Source of the DNA: Moniliella sp. 'wahieum'
Taxonomy: Eukaryota > Basidiomycota > Moniliellomycetes > Moniliellales > Moniliellaceae
Reading direction: 5' to 3'
Assembly: GCA_003971905.1 (NCBI GenBank)
Contig: RSEE01000014.1
Coordinates: 124,001 to 188,000, forward strand
Length of the DNA: 64,000 nucleotides
Shown: in pieces, positions 45,832 through 56,665 of the stretch
Layout: each line of letters begins with the position of its first letter
Position numbering within the stretch: position 1 is the stretch's first letter
Made by a program: the position numbers and the translations under genes
Notes under the pieces: generated by a model
Told to the model about the DNA's origin: nothing
What the model saw: the letters and a program-made list of their open reading frames with translations, nothing else
Databases searched by the model: none

Positions 45832-46572
45832 GGCGGGGCGTGCCCACGGGACGGGGGCAGGGGAGGGGGGACGAAGGAAGCCCGACGACGAGGGGGCGGG
45901 AGGAGGAGCAAGGGACGACCGAGGCGGGTGGGTGGTGGTGGGGGCCGGGAGCGGGCGGGGCAGCAAAGCGACTGCGCAGAGGCTGCTTGGGCTGGACGAG
46001 GCCTGAGCGTTGGCCTGAACTGGGTGCTGCGTGCTGCGTGGCTTGCGCCCTGCCTCGCCCGCGCCTTCCGATCCTGCCCGCGCGGCCAACCACACGCCTG
46101 ACGTCAGCCGCGCCTCTGCGCGTCCACGTGGCGCTGACGTCAGCCGCAGCTGCCTTGCGCGCGTTTTCTTCTTGCCTCGCCTCGGAATTCTGAGTTGAGA
46201 AGGCAGAAATCAGACGTGCGCTGCGGGCCGACACGCTGCCAGCTGCCACCACCAGCTGCCGCCCCCACCATCCCCCCCCCTCCTGTATGGTATGTCTGCC
46301 CCTCCGCCCCCCCCCATGAGGATGATTACCTCTTCACACACAATATCCTCCGAGCCCTCTGGGCCATGTGGAATCTTTAGGTTCTGCAATGCTGAATCCC
46401 CTTCTTGGTTTTATGAACGCTGCCTACTGCGTTGCGAACTGGCACTGACTTCTATTTGCCCCCCCCCCCCTCCTCTCCTCTCGGTCTGGTTCTGCAGAGC
46501 ACAACAAGTAGCAAATGCATTGACGTTATTACCGCCTCCTTGCGCCGCCATGTGTGCTTCCGCCTTCAGCCT
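45832..46572. promoter_or_regulatory. promoter region of the TMEM115-family gene and 3' region of SHY1
   Basis: It contains the CRE pair at 46098-46147 and several C-rich runs (C10 near 46450). No gene was recognised. Confidence 0.5.
46098..46147. promoter_or_regulatory. duplicated CRE sites flanking an E-box
   Basis: The 14-mer CTGACGTCAGCCGC occurs at 46098-46111 and again at 46134-46147, with CACGTG at 46125-46130 between them. It lies about 270-310 bp upstream of the TMEM115-family start. ATF/CREB-type bZIP control is inferred. Confidence 0.55.
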
Positions 46573-48080
46573 TCAGCGCCGACCATAGCGACTGGCCTTG
46601 ATGTAGAGCCAAGCAACGGTAGTGAACGCCGACAGGGAGAACCACGTAAAGGCATACGTGGCATGTTGGTTGCGGATCTCAATCACCTTGTTCTTACCTA
46701 GCGGATACCCCTCGGCCACGCGATGCAGCGCATCCACCATCGGCCCATCGTACACTTCCTCAAGGTAGATGGGCAGGATGCCCACGCCTTGCGTCACAGC
46801 CGGGTCGTGCGACGTTTCCCTCAGCCGCGCCGCCATGGCGCGCGGGTCAATCGAAAACCATTGGTTGCGCTGCGGTTCGTTGGCAGGCGTAAAGGTACTG
46901 GTGGGGTAGATCCGAGGCAGGAGCGTGACAATTGACACGTACTGCTTTTCGGACTGGTGGGCAGCGTCGTCAGACTTGGAACCATTGCCACGGAGCCATT
47001 GGGACCAGGTCTGTTTGCGGTCGATCTGGGCGGCAGAAGACGGCGTAAGTTGTTCCGGTGTGGCGTACAATCGACTGGGATCCAGAGCGCGTAAGACCTC
47101 AGTGGTGGCTTTGTTCTCTTCCGACACGACGTTCTTGACAAAGTGGTCCTCGGACACCCAGCCGCGATTGACGAGAACAGGCGGCATCTCGTTCCCTTGC
47201 TCGTCGACCCGGATAAAGGGGAGAACGACATTGTATCCCTTGATCGAGTCGCGCGACCGAGGCCCGACAAAGATCATTGGTCCCGTCGTGTCAAACCGTC
47301 CATGCACAGCCACCAGACGGAAACTAAAGTCATCCAACGCATTGAGATTGACGTTGCGCGGCAACTCGAGCGGATCATCCAACAACTTATCCTCCAATTC
47401 TTCAATCAAGTTCAACTTCCACTTGAGACGCCGTACTTGCCACACACCCAGACCAAACGTCACAAGCGGCACCAACGCCACAAGAATCGTCACGGGCGAT
47501 TGGTACCAACGCAACCGTGCCGGCCGATGACTGCCACTGTCATCCAACGAACCCCCTTCGGTGCGCTGGGTCTTGACCCGCTCCATCAACGCATCGTACG
47601 CCTCGGCAGCCTTGCTTCCGGGCGGGTACTTGAACGTAATGTCGGTCACATCGTTGTTGGGTTCAATCGGCCGCTTTTTGCGCTTGCGCACTTTCTTGGG
47701 GCCGCTCGGCCCGGCGGCAGCGGCAGCGGGCGCCGCACCGGCCCCGTCGGCCTCTTGGGGGACGGAACCGGAAGAAGGGGAATCAGTCGGGGCGTTCGAC
47801 TCGTCGGCAGCAGGGGTGCGAGGCAAGCGCGACTCGGCATCTTCGTTCGGTTGCTCAGGCCGCGGCGCAACAGCTACCGAGGTCGAGTGGAGCGAGCGCG
47901 CGCTCGGTCCGCACCGCCCAGGGGAAGAGCAAGACAGCGTGCGCGAGCCAGTGCGGGCACTGCTGCACAACACGCCCAGGATCGACGCGCAGCCAGAGCC
48001 GAGGGCGAGACAGCGCAGACGGCTGACCGGCCGAGACTGAGGCTCCCGGCGCCGCCCAGACGTACGAGCGCGACGGGCAT
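46573..48080 (-). CDS. SHY1: SURF1/Shy1 cytochrome c oxidase assembly protein
   Basis: SURF1 proteins sit in the mitochondrial inner membrane and help insert haem a into Cox1. From ATG 48080 (MPVALVRLGGAGSLSLGRSA) the N-terminus is Arg/Ala-rich like a mitochondrial presequence. After one frame change near 47880 the rest is open. The first membrane segment is SPVTILVALVPLVTFGLGVW, directly followed by QVRRLKWK, the SURF1 signature (GxWQxxRxxWK). Then come PRNVNLNALDDFSFRLVAVH, MIFVGPRS, GYNVVLPF, VLVNRGWV, and the second membrane segment HATYAFTWFSLSAFTTVAWL before a basic end. A lysine/Ala-rich linker (PKKVRKRKKRP) and an acidic insert of about 100 residues make it longer than most homologues. 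Confidence 0.92.
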
Positions 48081-48472
48081 GGTCGATGAATCTGAGAGCT
48101 GGCTAGCTGGTTGCTGAGGCTCAGCGCTCAGTCGGTGAGAGGGAGTTACTTAGTGAGCACTCCGATTAAGTGAGCCTCACTTGCCTTCCCGAGGAAGGCG
48201 TCGCACCGAATGTCGGCTGAAGCCGCAGACTGGGATTGAATATTGAGATTGATACACCCAAAGTTGCTGCTACTTTGCCCTTTGGCGCTCCCAGCGCCCA
48301 CCCCACCCACACCGCCCCAGTTCCGCAGCGGACTGAACCGTCGACAAGCGCTGCGTGCTATGCCTCGTTCCCTTGGTTTTGGTCGGTCGGGGGGGCTACG
48401 TCCACGCTCACGCGCTCACTGGGATGACTTCGAACACTAATATTGGGTTCGTTGGGTTGGAAGTAAAAAAAA

Positions 48473-48562
48473 TTCCCCGACCGGGAGTCGAACCCGGGTC
48501 TTGACGGTTCCCTGCTTTCAAGCAGTGAGAGCGTCACATCATAGCCGTTGGACCATCGAGAC
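48473..48562 (-). tRNA. tRNA-Glu(CTC) with 18-nt intron
   Basis: Reading on the minus strand, the sequence repeats the tRNA-Glu near 1.6 kb almost base for base. The anticodon CTC is the complement of 48527-48529 and the intron is 48508-48525, at the standard place after position 37. Intron ends CTGCTT/GAAAGCAG can form a hairpin. The acceptor reads GTCTCGA against TCGGGGA, so base 1 is a G-A mismatch and base 2 a T-G wobble, weaker than in the first copy. A T7 run directly after the discriminator base serves as terminator. It is likely functional but could be decaying. Confidence 0.88.
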
Positions 48563-49765
48563 AAGGGTACACGTTGTACAATCCACATAACACAGCCCAC
48601 CACTCACTGTTGCTAGTTACGCCAAACCGCCAAACCGCCACTTTCTCTCCACCCTCCACCACGTCCAGGCCCAACCTCCCGTCCTCCCGTGTCGCCATTG
48701 TGGCTAGGGGCCGACTCAATCGCTCGAGTCGCGGAAGCGAGAGGCGAATCCCGTGGCAACGGCGGGACCGTACGGGAAACAATGAACCCCTTCCCCTGGC
48801 ACGTGAGAAGGCGACGGGATGAGCAAAAGACATCGATTCAGCAAAGGGACGCGACGCGACGCGCTGGGTCGTTCAACTTACGGGTGGATAGAATAACTAT
48901 CGCAATGCGGAACGGAAGCTTGCGTAGGCAGTACTCAGTACTCGGTTCAAGAAGGGATTCTGGATTGCGCATGCCGTATGCCGTAGAGCCAGGTCTCATC
49001 CTGAGGCCTCAGACTGAGGTTTGATCGGGTCGGGGGTAGATCGTAAGGACAATTGGGACAATTGGGACGATAGGGACGATAGGGACGAGCAAGCCAGCCT
49101 CCCATGTCTACCCGTCGCGTTGGTGCAGCACAGAGGAACGTAGCATGTCCGACGAAACCAAGATACCAGGGTCAGCAAGGGGTCTACTACTACGCCAGCG
49201 CAGCGGCACGGGCCTTGACAGTCAGTCCTGTTGGGCAGACGATGCGCCGTCCCATGCGGGACTTCAGTACTCAGTGGCACACAACCTTGTCTCGCTCCTT
49301 GTGTCTATACACCTCGGCTACATCGATCTGTTCTTAGCGCCAAGCGTCAAGCGCCAAGAGCCTAGCTTTGGAGCTATGGTACGTACTGCACTTTACACTT
49401 GGTCCTACATGAGCGCTGAGCAGGTGGGGGAGAAATGGGCACCGAGAGCCAAGTTGGGAGGGTAGGGAGGGAGGCGCCGCTCCTAAAGGAGTGTAAGGCG
49501 TGCTGCGAGACAGAGAGAGGGGAAGGAGGGAAGGAGGGAAGGAGAGGGTGGAGGAGGCGTGAGGGAGAGGGAGAGGCAGAGGCAGAGGGTGAGGGAGAGA
49601 GGGGACAAAAGCAGGACAAAAGGAGAGAAGAGGGAGAGAAACTTGATAATTAAAAAGTGTGCGCATTGTCAATGCGCTCCTCGGTCTCCACCCTCCACCC
49701 TCCGACCTCCAACCTCGCTCCTCGCTCCTCGCTCCTCGCTCCTCGTTTCCACGTTTCCATGCACC
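48563..49765. other. intergenic region between tRNA-Glu and TUP1
   Basis: Repeats seen: CAGTACTCAGTACT at 48929-48942, CCTGAGGCCTCAG near 49001-49013, CAGTACTCAGT at 49265-49275, a purine tract at 49505-49640 and (CTCGCTC)n at 49713-49746. No gene was recognised. Confidence 0.5.
49505..49640 (+). repeat. purine-rich (GGGAGA/GGAAGGA) tract
   Basis: Nearly pure G/A sequence of about 135 bp downstream of TUP1. Such tracts can form triplexes; no gene is present. Confidence 0.6.
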
Positions 49766-51761
49766 TCATTCATCGGGTGCAATACGTTCGTGCTCCAGAT
49801 GCGGGCATTAAAGTCGCCGGAACCAGTGGCAAACAGCTGTCCAGCAGGAGACACGTGGATAGCAATGACGGAATTTTTGTGGCCATGCAAAACGAATTGA
49901 GCTTCGCCCGTGCTCGGGCGCCAAAACTGCACCGCCCGGTCCTTGGAACCCGACACGACCCATTCCGCATCAGGCGAACACGAAACGGACAAAACGTAGT
50001 CCCGATGCCCTTCAAACGTAGTCACGCTCGTCTCGCTCGGTCGCTCCACCAACGTCGACGATTCTTCCCGTCCCGGCGTTGGAGGCGGTAAGTTGGCCCC
50101 ACCCAGTACCTTGCCCAGCGTCGCACTCAAATCCCACTTTTTGATCGTCTTGTCCAAAGAACCCGAAACGAGGTAGGACCCATCGGGCGCAAACGCCACC
50201 GAGTAGATAGAGTCCGTGTGGCCCGGCAACGACTCGACTTGCCGCGCCGTCGTAGCGTCCCAAACGCGCACAACCGAGTCGAGCGAACCAGCGGCCACGA
50301 GACGGGAAGAAGGGTGGATGGACACACTCGTCACGCCATGATCCAGATCGGGCTGCTCGTTGTTGGGATCAATGTAACACGTGTGGCGTAACGTGCCCTT
50401 GTCCGTATCCCAGATTCGTACCGTCCGATCGCCCGAACCCGAGGCTAGCAACGCGCCATCGGTTGACCAGTCCAGCGAGTAAATTTCCTGCTTGTGGCCT
50501 TGCAGCAGATGCACCATCTTGCCCTTCTCAATGTCCCAGATGCGCACATGCTTTCCTCGGCGCCAGTAGCCAGCGAGGTGCCATCGGGAGAGAAACAAAC
50601 CGAGCGGATAGAGGTCGCCATTGGGCGCATACGGGTGCGGAAGCTCCGCGACCTTGGCACCAGTCTTGGTCTCGTAATCTGCGCTTTGCGGTTGCACCCG
50701 GTTGCCAGCAGCTTGCCATCGGGAGAAAAGCGGACACAGCACACCACCGACTCGTGCATCAGCGTCTGCATCAAATTCACGTCCAACACGCTTGGTGTTG
50801 GGATTGAAATCGCAAGCCAATCACTACCTTCGGTCTTGAGCTCTTTTGGCACATCGTCCGGGTCGAGATCGCTAACTTGGCCAGGGCGCGGTTGGCTTCG
50901 GCAGCCGCGTTGGCCGCGGCATTTTTGGGCGCCTCGACGGGCCGAGCGGACTCTTCCCACCGGTGCAAGGGGACGCACGCGGAGATGCCGCGCCGGAGCG
51001 GGGCACCTCTTTTGCGTTCCTCAAACGCCGGCGGCTGCGGTGGCGCAGGCAGTTCGCGCTCGCCTGTCCAGTCACGGGCAGCGGCAGGTTCAGCCAAACG
51101 GATGCGCTTGCTATCGGGCGCCGCGTCGGTACGAGACGGCGCGTCGCGCACGACCCCACGCGGCGGCGGGGCGTGGTCCCACTCGGTCGCTGGCTTGGGG
51201 TACCGCCGTTCCTCGCGTTCCTGCAACGCGCGTTCTTCGGCGTCGGCGCCCTGGGCTTGGAGCTGCATGCGCAGACGGTAAATCTGGTCATCATAGCTGT
51301 GCGTGGGGAGGGTGAGCGAGGGAGGCAGGAGAGGGAGAGGGAGCGGGAACGTACTGGGCAGCCATGTCGGTGTGCCGTTTCTCGAGCTGGGCAAATGGAG
51401 GCGATCTCGTGGACCTCGTGGAGGGTTGGAGAGGATGGACTCGACCTGGTCGCGCTCGGCACGGGCGGCGGTACGTCCTGGTGGGCGAGGTTCGAACGTG
51501 CTGGATGCTGTCGACAGGACGGAGGCGAGGCGGGGGGGGTCGAGCGAGGGCGGGGGGCGAGGGGGGGTGGGGCCACGCACGGGGAGGGGGAAAGGGCCGG
51601 GGGGGGCGAGGGGCACGGCGGGCACGGCAGGCACGGCGGCGGCGGGAGGAGGCGCGGAGGGGGAGAGGAGGTCGGGGCGGGGGTCGCGGCATGGGGTGCG
51701 GGCGGACGAGACGCGCGGGCACTGCGCCGGGGCCCATGGGGGCGGCGAGCGGAGAGGGCAT
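49766..51761 (-). CDS. TUP1: TUP1 transcriptional corepressor (WD40)
   Basis: TUP1 with Ssn6/Cyc8 represses many genes. The N-terminal helical tetramerisation domain is seen in pieces (RLASVLST, ARAERDQVES, AQLEKRHTDMAAQ, YDDQIYRLRMQLQAQG), joined by a 58-nt intron at 51297-51354 (GTACGT...ACAG). A Pro/charged linker leads to the Tup1-specific LMHESVVCCVRFSPDGKLLA and seven WD40 blades, among them GHKQEIYSLDWSTDGALLAS, SGSGDRTVRIWD, GHTDSIYSVAFAPDGSYLVS, GHRDYVLSVSCSPDAEWVVS and GHKNSVIAIHVSPAGQLFAT. The natural end is probably ERIAPDE with stop at 49766-49768, one frame away from the preceding ARIW. The start near 51761 is tentative. Further shifts at about 50690 and 50560 look like sequence errors. 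Confidence 0.92.
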
Positions 51762-52668
51762 GGCGTGCGTTGGCGGGGGCGGGGGGGCAGGTGGTGGGGG
51801 GCGGCGGAAGCGAGGGCAGCGGCCAGCGTGTCGACGCAGCCCAGGCCGCGTCGGCCGGCAGCAGGCCAGCGCCCAGCAGCCCAGCAGCCAGCACAGCAGC
51901 GCAGCAGCGCTCTGCCGCCGTCGGCCGAGTCACGCCAGTGTCACGCGCCGCGTCACGCTCACGCGTCACGCCCCAGCACGCAGCACCTGGGGCGTGTCGG
52001 GGATGCGTGACGCATGGCGTGACATGCAGGGACACGCCATGCAGGAACGCCGGGAACGCGCTGGCACGCATGACCCCGTGCATGGTGCATGATGCAGATG
52101 CCGCCGCCGCGCCTGCGGGGAGATCCCCACTGGCCATGTGCGCCCTCCCGCCGCGGCCGCCGCACGGTCGGATGCGTTATCCCGCGTGACGCTGGCCGCG
52201 GGCGCAGGGGCAGTGTGGCGGGCGAGCAGCCGGCTGCTCGTTGGCCGCGAGTCACGCGTCACGCGTCACTTGGCACGTCACACGCACTGGGCGACGGGCA
52301 GTGGCCCTCAGGCCTCAGGACCCCAGTGACCAATCGCTGCGCCCAGCGAATCTGCCTGCACTGGGAATGCATGCTCACCGGTCCCCGATCCGTGGGCGCA
52401 CTGGGTGCGTTCCGCATGTTCCGCACCCAGTCCCCGGAGTTGCCGGAGTAATGCAAGCTTGGCTTATTAGCGCTTAGTCGAACCCTCGTCCCCTCCATCC
52501 ATCCATCCATCCATCCATCCATCCATCCATCCATCCATCCATCCATCCATCCATCCATCCATCCATCCATCATCCATCCATCCATCCATCCATCATCCAT
52601 CCATCCATCCATCCATCCATCCATCATCATCCATCCATCCATCATCCATCCATCCATCCTTTGTCCCA
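51762..52668. other. intergenic region with CACG-rich repeats and a CCAT microsatellite
   Basis: GTCACGCGTCACG-like motifs cluster at 51939-51972 and 52249-52285. A GTGCATGATGCA stretch lies near 52083-52094. The rest is GC-rich low complexity. No gene is supported. Confidence 0.5.
52494..52659 (+). repeat. (CCAT)n tetranucleotide microsatellite
   Basis: About 165 bp of CCAT units, interrupted at a few places by CAT steps. Translations such as MDGWMDGW are meaningless. Confidence 0.95.
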
Positions 52669-53160
52669 TCAACACTTGTTGGGAGAGATGGTACCCCCGG
52701 CACCACCAACCCCAGTGAGCGCGTCGACAAGGTGCAATGCATGGCTCTCCTTGGCGCAGTGTGTTGATAGGGCATAGCAGCCCCGAATGCTCAAGCGCAC
52801 GATCCGAAGCGCCCTGAGTGGACGACGCATTGGGCCATGGGCGACGGCCGTGGTGGTGGCGTAAGGGCTCGGGGCACCATAGGGAAACATTGGGCCAAAT
52901 GCGGCAGGCATATGGGAAGGCCGAGACCCGGGTGAGAGGGTGTGGGGGTGGACCTGCCAGTGACGGGTTGACGCTGGGACCACCATCCGAGCCACCTGCT
53001 GGGCCTGTTGGCGTTCTAGGCTGGTCGGCAGCTGTCCCGGAGTCAGCTTGTGCCATTGAGATAGCCTTGGGTTTCGCTTGCCTACTCTGGCGTCGCAGTC
53101 TACTGAAGAAGGCATCTTTTGGAATGTAGATTCGTCTGCCGCCGCGTCGACGGTGCCCCT
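52669..53160 (-). CDS. possible unknown protein, basic N-terminus
   Basis: Two overlapping minus-strand frames look more protein-like than chance. One has [20 protein letters not shown] followed by [20 protein letters not shown]. The other, beginning [20 protein letters not shown], extends to a stop at 52669. Changing frame once near 52950-53000 would give a basic start and a Pro/Gly/His-rich middle. No family was recognised. The frames lie between TUP1 and rrm4 and may be a gene broken by indels, or noise. Confidence 0.25.
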   Translation of the reverse strand, partial: RGTVDAAADESTFQKMPSSVDCDARVGKRNPRLSQWHKLTPGQLPTSLERQQAQQVARMVVPASTRHWQVHPHTLSPGSRPSHMPAAFGPMFPYGAPSPYATTTAVAHGPMRRPLRALRIVRLSIRGCYALSTHCAKESHALHLVDALTGVGGAGGTISPNKC

Positions 53161-53650
53161 GAGGTGTAGGAAGGCAAGCGGATGAGATGGACATATGGAT
53201 GTCTCCAAGGCTGAGGTGATGCTCGGGCTTGCGACTGGTTTGGATAGGATATTGCGGGGCCGTGTGGCATGTGAGGCCTGGGGCCGTGGGATCGGAGAGA
53301 AGGAGCAGGGGCGGAAGCGGAAGCGGAAGCGGAAGCCAGCGGCCATCCCATAGTCTTCGAGGCCAAGGGCAAGCGTCCGCTCAACACGTGCAACACTTGC
53401 CCTCGCCCCGCGAGCGCATGGCAGCAGCGCGGTGATGGACGTGTGATGGTGGGCCGGGCGCCAAGCGAGGCAGGGGGGCAGTGCGACGACAGCGGTGGCG
53501 CGGCGCGCGCGGGTGGGCACTGGTCCGCAGTGGCCGCAGGGGGGCAGTGTCGCGCGCACTGCTGGCAGAGAAAACGGCAGGCGACCGCAGCTTTTTTCTT
53601 CTGCTGCTCCTCCTCCGCCTGTGTCCTCCCCATCCTCCCCATCCCCCACC

Positions 53651-56249
53651 ATGTCGGGCACGTCCAAGTACGCCCCCGCCGCCACCAGCTACGCCGCGGC
53701 CGCCGGCGCCGCCCCTGAGCCCGCCCCTCCAACGCCTCCCGCTGGGCGCCGCCCGCCACCGACGACCCTTTCCCCCCCTCGGCGCAGCTGTCGCTCCCGC
53801 TCCGCCTGTCAGTGGCGTCACCATCGTCTCTGCTGCCGAGGCAGCCGAGTCGGGCCCCAAGGAGGACACCACCGCGTGGCCTGCCAACCCTCACCTGACG
53901 CAGCCCTTCCTCTTCCTCTCCCACCTCCCCGCCCAGGCCACCAAGCACGACCTGGCCAACCACGTGTTCCAGCACTTCCTGTCAAGTTTGATCTCACCCC
54001 ATCCCCCGCATCCGATGCGGCGGGGGTGGTCCACTTTGACCGCATGTTCAATGGTACGTCTCCTACTCGGTGTGCCCCCACCTTTGCGTCCACGTCGTGG
54101 CAGGAGGGGACTGGCATTGACACCGCGCCTGCTTGCCAGCTGAACTGGCCTACGCCACCATCGACTCGCCCCATCTCTCCATCCGTCCCCCCTCGGAGGC
54201 GGACCCCGAATCCCAGTCCAAACGCCGACTCTTCAAGCAGCTTCCTCCTTCCACCTCGCCCACCGACCTCTTCCGCCTGCTGCGTCCCTATGGCCCGCTG
54301 CGCAAGGTAACTCTGATCATGACCAACCCCAAGACGGGCCAGCACACTGGCTTCCACGGCATGGCTACTGCCGACTTTTATTCCGAGGCCGATGCGCAGG
54401 TGGCAGAGCGGGCGCTGCATTGCGCCAATCTCGATGGTAACACCATCTCGTCTCGATTGACACCACTGTTCGTTCTACCCTTGACATTCGTGCGTCGGCG
54501 CCCGTCTTTGTCCCGCGGATCCATACCGCTGCTGAGACCGGGGCACAGACGAGCATGTACGCTCCCTCTGCCGGCTTCCCTACCTCGTCATCTTCCTTGC
54601 CCCCAGCTGGGTTTGACTACAACTACCTCTCCTCCCCGGCCAGTCCTTTGCCCCCAGCCTCCGGCCCACGCAAACTCATTGACCCTTGCAACCTATTCAT
54701 CAAGAATTTGGCCGCGGGCGTGACCAGCTCGGACCTGTACCAGGCGTTCACAGGGTACGGAGACATTGTGTCGGCTCGGGTTATGCGCGACGACCAGGGC
54801 AACAGCCGTCAATTTGGGTTTGTCAGTTTCAAGCAGCCGGACGAAGCGGACGAGGCGATGCGCGGGATGAATCGGCGCAAACTTCAAGGTAAAGCGATCA
54901 GCGTGAGCTTGCACGAACCCAAGATGCTCCGCCAAGAAAAGTTGGCAGCCAAATTTGCTGCGCAGAATGGGAGCGGTGCTCTGTCGCCGGGGGGTTGCCG
55001 CGGGAGCAACTCGATTACCTCGAGTGGAAGGGACTCGAACGATGGTGCGTCGCGCACGAGCGAGCCAAAGCGTACCCCCAAGTTGCAGCGCAAGCCTTCC
55101 AACTCTTATTTCCGCGCTGCCATGGAAGCCGACAACCGCGGCGAAACGTATACTGTGGCGCAACTGACCGCGCTGAGCGCTTCGGTCCGCAACGAGGTCT
55201 TGGCTGGTCTCTTGGCGCGCCGGATCAGAAAGTTGCCTGGATTCGATGAGGTGGCTGCAGAGGAAGGCGTGTACCACCAAGAGACGCCCGAAGAAAGCTT
55301 AGCCGCCGCCAGGCTCTACTGGCCAAGGCTGCCCGCGGCGGCGAGGCATCGAGTGACGAGCCGGATCAGATCAACTGGACCGACGAGGAGGTGCATGAGA
55401 TTGTAGAGCAGCTGGTTGCCAAGTTGTCCCTTGCCCAAGCGGTCGAAGCATTGGAAAACCCCGAAACGTTGCTGCGGCATACGCTGCACCATGCCGTATG
55501 GAAGACGTTCGTCCGCTCACCCCGCAAGCCATGAGCCAGCGCACCCACTCGTCCGACTCGGTCCGGGACACGACCCTGGCCACTTCCCTCGACATGTCCT
55601 GCTGCCAGTTTGACTCCGGACCTCCGCCCGCCCGCGCCGCAGTCGGGCGTAAGCGAGCGGTCCAAATTGTTGTCGGCGGTGCGTGGACTGGGCCTCCCCG
55701 TCGCCTTGGCGGAGGACATTACGGGTCTGCTCGTTGACCTGCCCAAGAAGGAACGCGCAATGTGCCTGTTCAACCGCGACTTTTTGTTCAGAAAGTCGAG
55801 GAGGCACGCGTCATTCTTACCCTCAGTGACGATGAGGAAGAAGACACAGCTTTCACCTCTTCCGCTGCGCCTTCTCCTGCCCCGGCACCTACCCCCATGC
55901 CTGAACCAGCCAAGGAACCTAAGCCCGACCTAACTACGCTCGCTGCGCTCCCAGCGGCGCAGCTGGTGGAACAATTGCAAGCGGGTGCATTGGCACCTGA
56001 GGTGCTGCCTGCCTCGCCAGAGCAGTGGCAGGCGACCGAAACGTTTGTTGCGTCCCTGGCCGGCTTGGCAGCGAGCGATGCCAAGCAAAAGTTGGGCGAC
56101 CGCGTGTTCAAGGTGATCAAAGCTGGAGGAATCAAGGCGCGCCCAAATTGACCATTGCCCTGCTGGACTCGGAAGACTTGCGTACCCTCGCTCATTTGGC
56201 CGACTCGTTCCCCTCGGCCTTGCGGGCCAAGGCACTGTTACTCAAGTAA
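53651..56249 (+). CDS. rrm4: Rrm4-like RNA-binding protein with C-terminal MLLE domains
   Basis: Start ATG 53651 gives MSGTSKYAPAATSYAAAAGA. RRM1 begins at about 53880 with NPHLTQPFLFLSHLPAQATK. An 86-nt intron at 54054-54139 (GTACGT...CCAG) joins FDRMFN to AELAYATIDSP. RRM2 shows RRLFKQLPPSTSPTDLFRLL and GFHGMATADFYSEADAQVAE. RRM3 is textbook: NLFIKNLAAGVTSSDLYQAF (RNP2) and RQFGFVSFKQPDEADEAM (RNP1). The C-terminus carries MLLE-type helices (LAQAVEALENPETLL, LPKKERAMCLFNRDFLFQKV) and the last one KLTIALLDSEDLRTLAHLAD. This order matches U. maydis Rrm4, which moves mRNAs on endosomes through Upa1. Length of about 800 residues agrees. Frame shifts at about 53770, 53975, 54460, 55300 and 56150 break it. 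Confidence 0.88.
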
Positions 56250-56665
56250 GCGCTCGGTCGGCCTCTGCCTCTGCCTCTCCCTCTGCCTCTAGCTCTACCT
56301 CTGCCTCAGCTCTAGCTCTACCTCTGCCTTCGCTCCGTCTCCCATTCTCGTTTCTTTCTTGGTCTTCGTCTTTCTTCCCATTCCTGTTTTCGGTGTCTTG
56401 GCGCCCCAGTACCCTTTTTATCCAATTTCAGTACCCTTTATCCACTTTCCCCATCCACTTCCCCCCAATCAACGTTCCCCATGAAGTTCATGCCATCATG
56501 CGTCAGGCAGCCTCAGGGTTGCAGGCCTATGTGATGGGGCTATGTGAATCGTTCCGGCCTCAGGTCGAGTTGTGCATCAACCCCCCAAAAAGATGAACGT
56601 TGAGTACTGAGTGCTGAGTTGAAAATCTGTAGCCACATGGAATCCGATTGACCTCGTCTTGCGTC
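56250..56665. other. intergenic region between convergent rrm4 and MAK16
   Basis: It holds a pyrimidine (CTCTGC)-type repeat right after the rrm4 stop and the AGTACT repeat at 56602-56619. No gene was seen. Confidence 0.5.
56256..56332 (+). repeat. (CTCTGC)n-like pyrimidine repeat
   Basis: Tandem CCTCTG and CTCTAG units just after the rrm4 stop codon, probably in its 3' UTR. Confidence 0.7.

Noticed and set aside
49713-49746. CTCGCTC tandem units considered as a CRISPR-like array
   Set aside because: Direct tandem repeat with no spacers, in a eukaryotic genome.
50963-52189. 408-codon plus-strand open frame, Gly/Arg-rich
   Set aside because: Antisense of the TUP1 N-terminus and GC-rich leader; low complexity.
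52259-53194. Long minus-strand frame with repeated MDGW units
   Set aside because: The repeats are a translation of the (CCAT)n microsatellite; only the part beyond 52669 was kept as a weak candidate.
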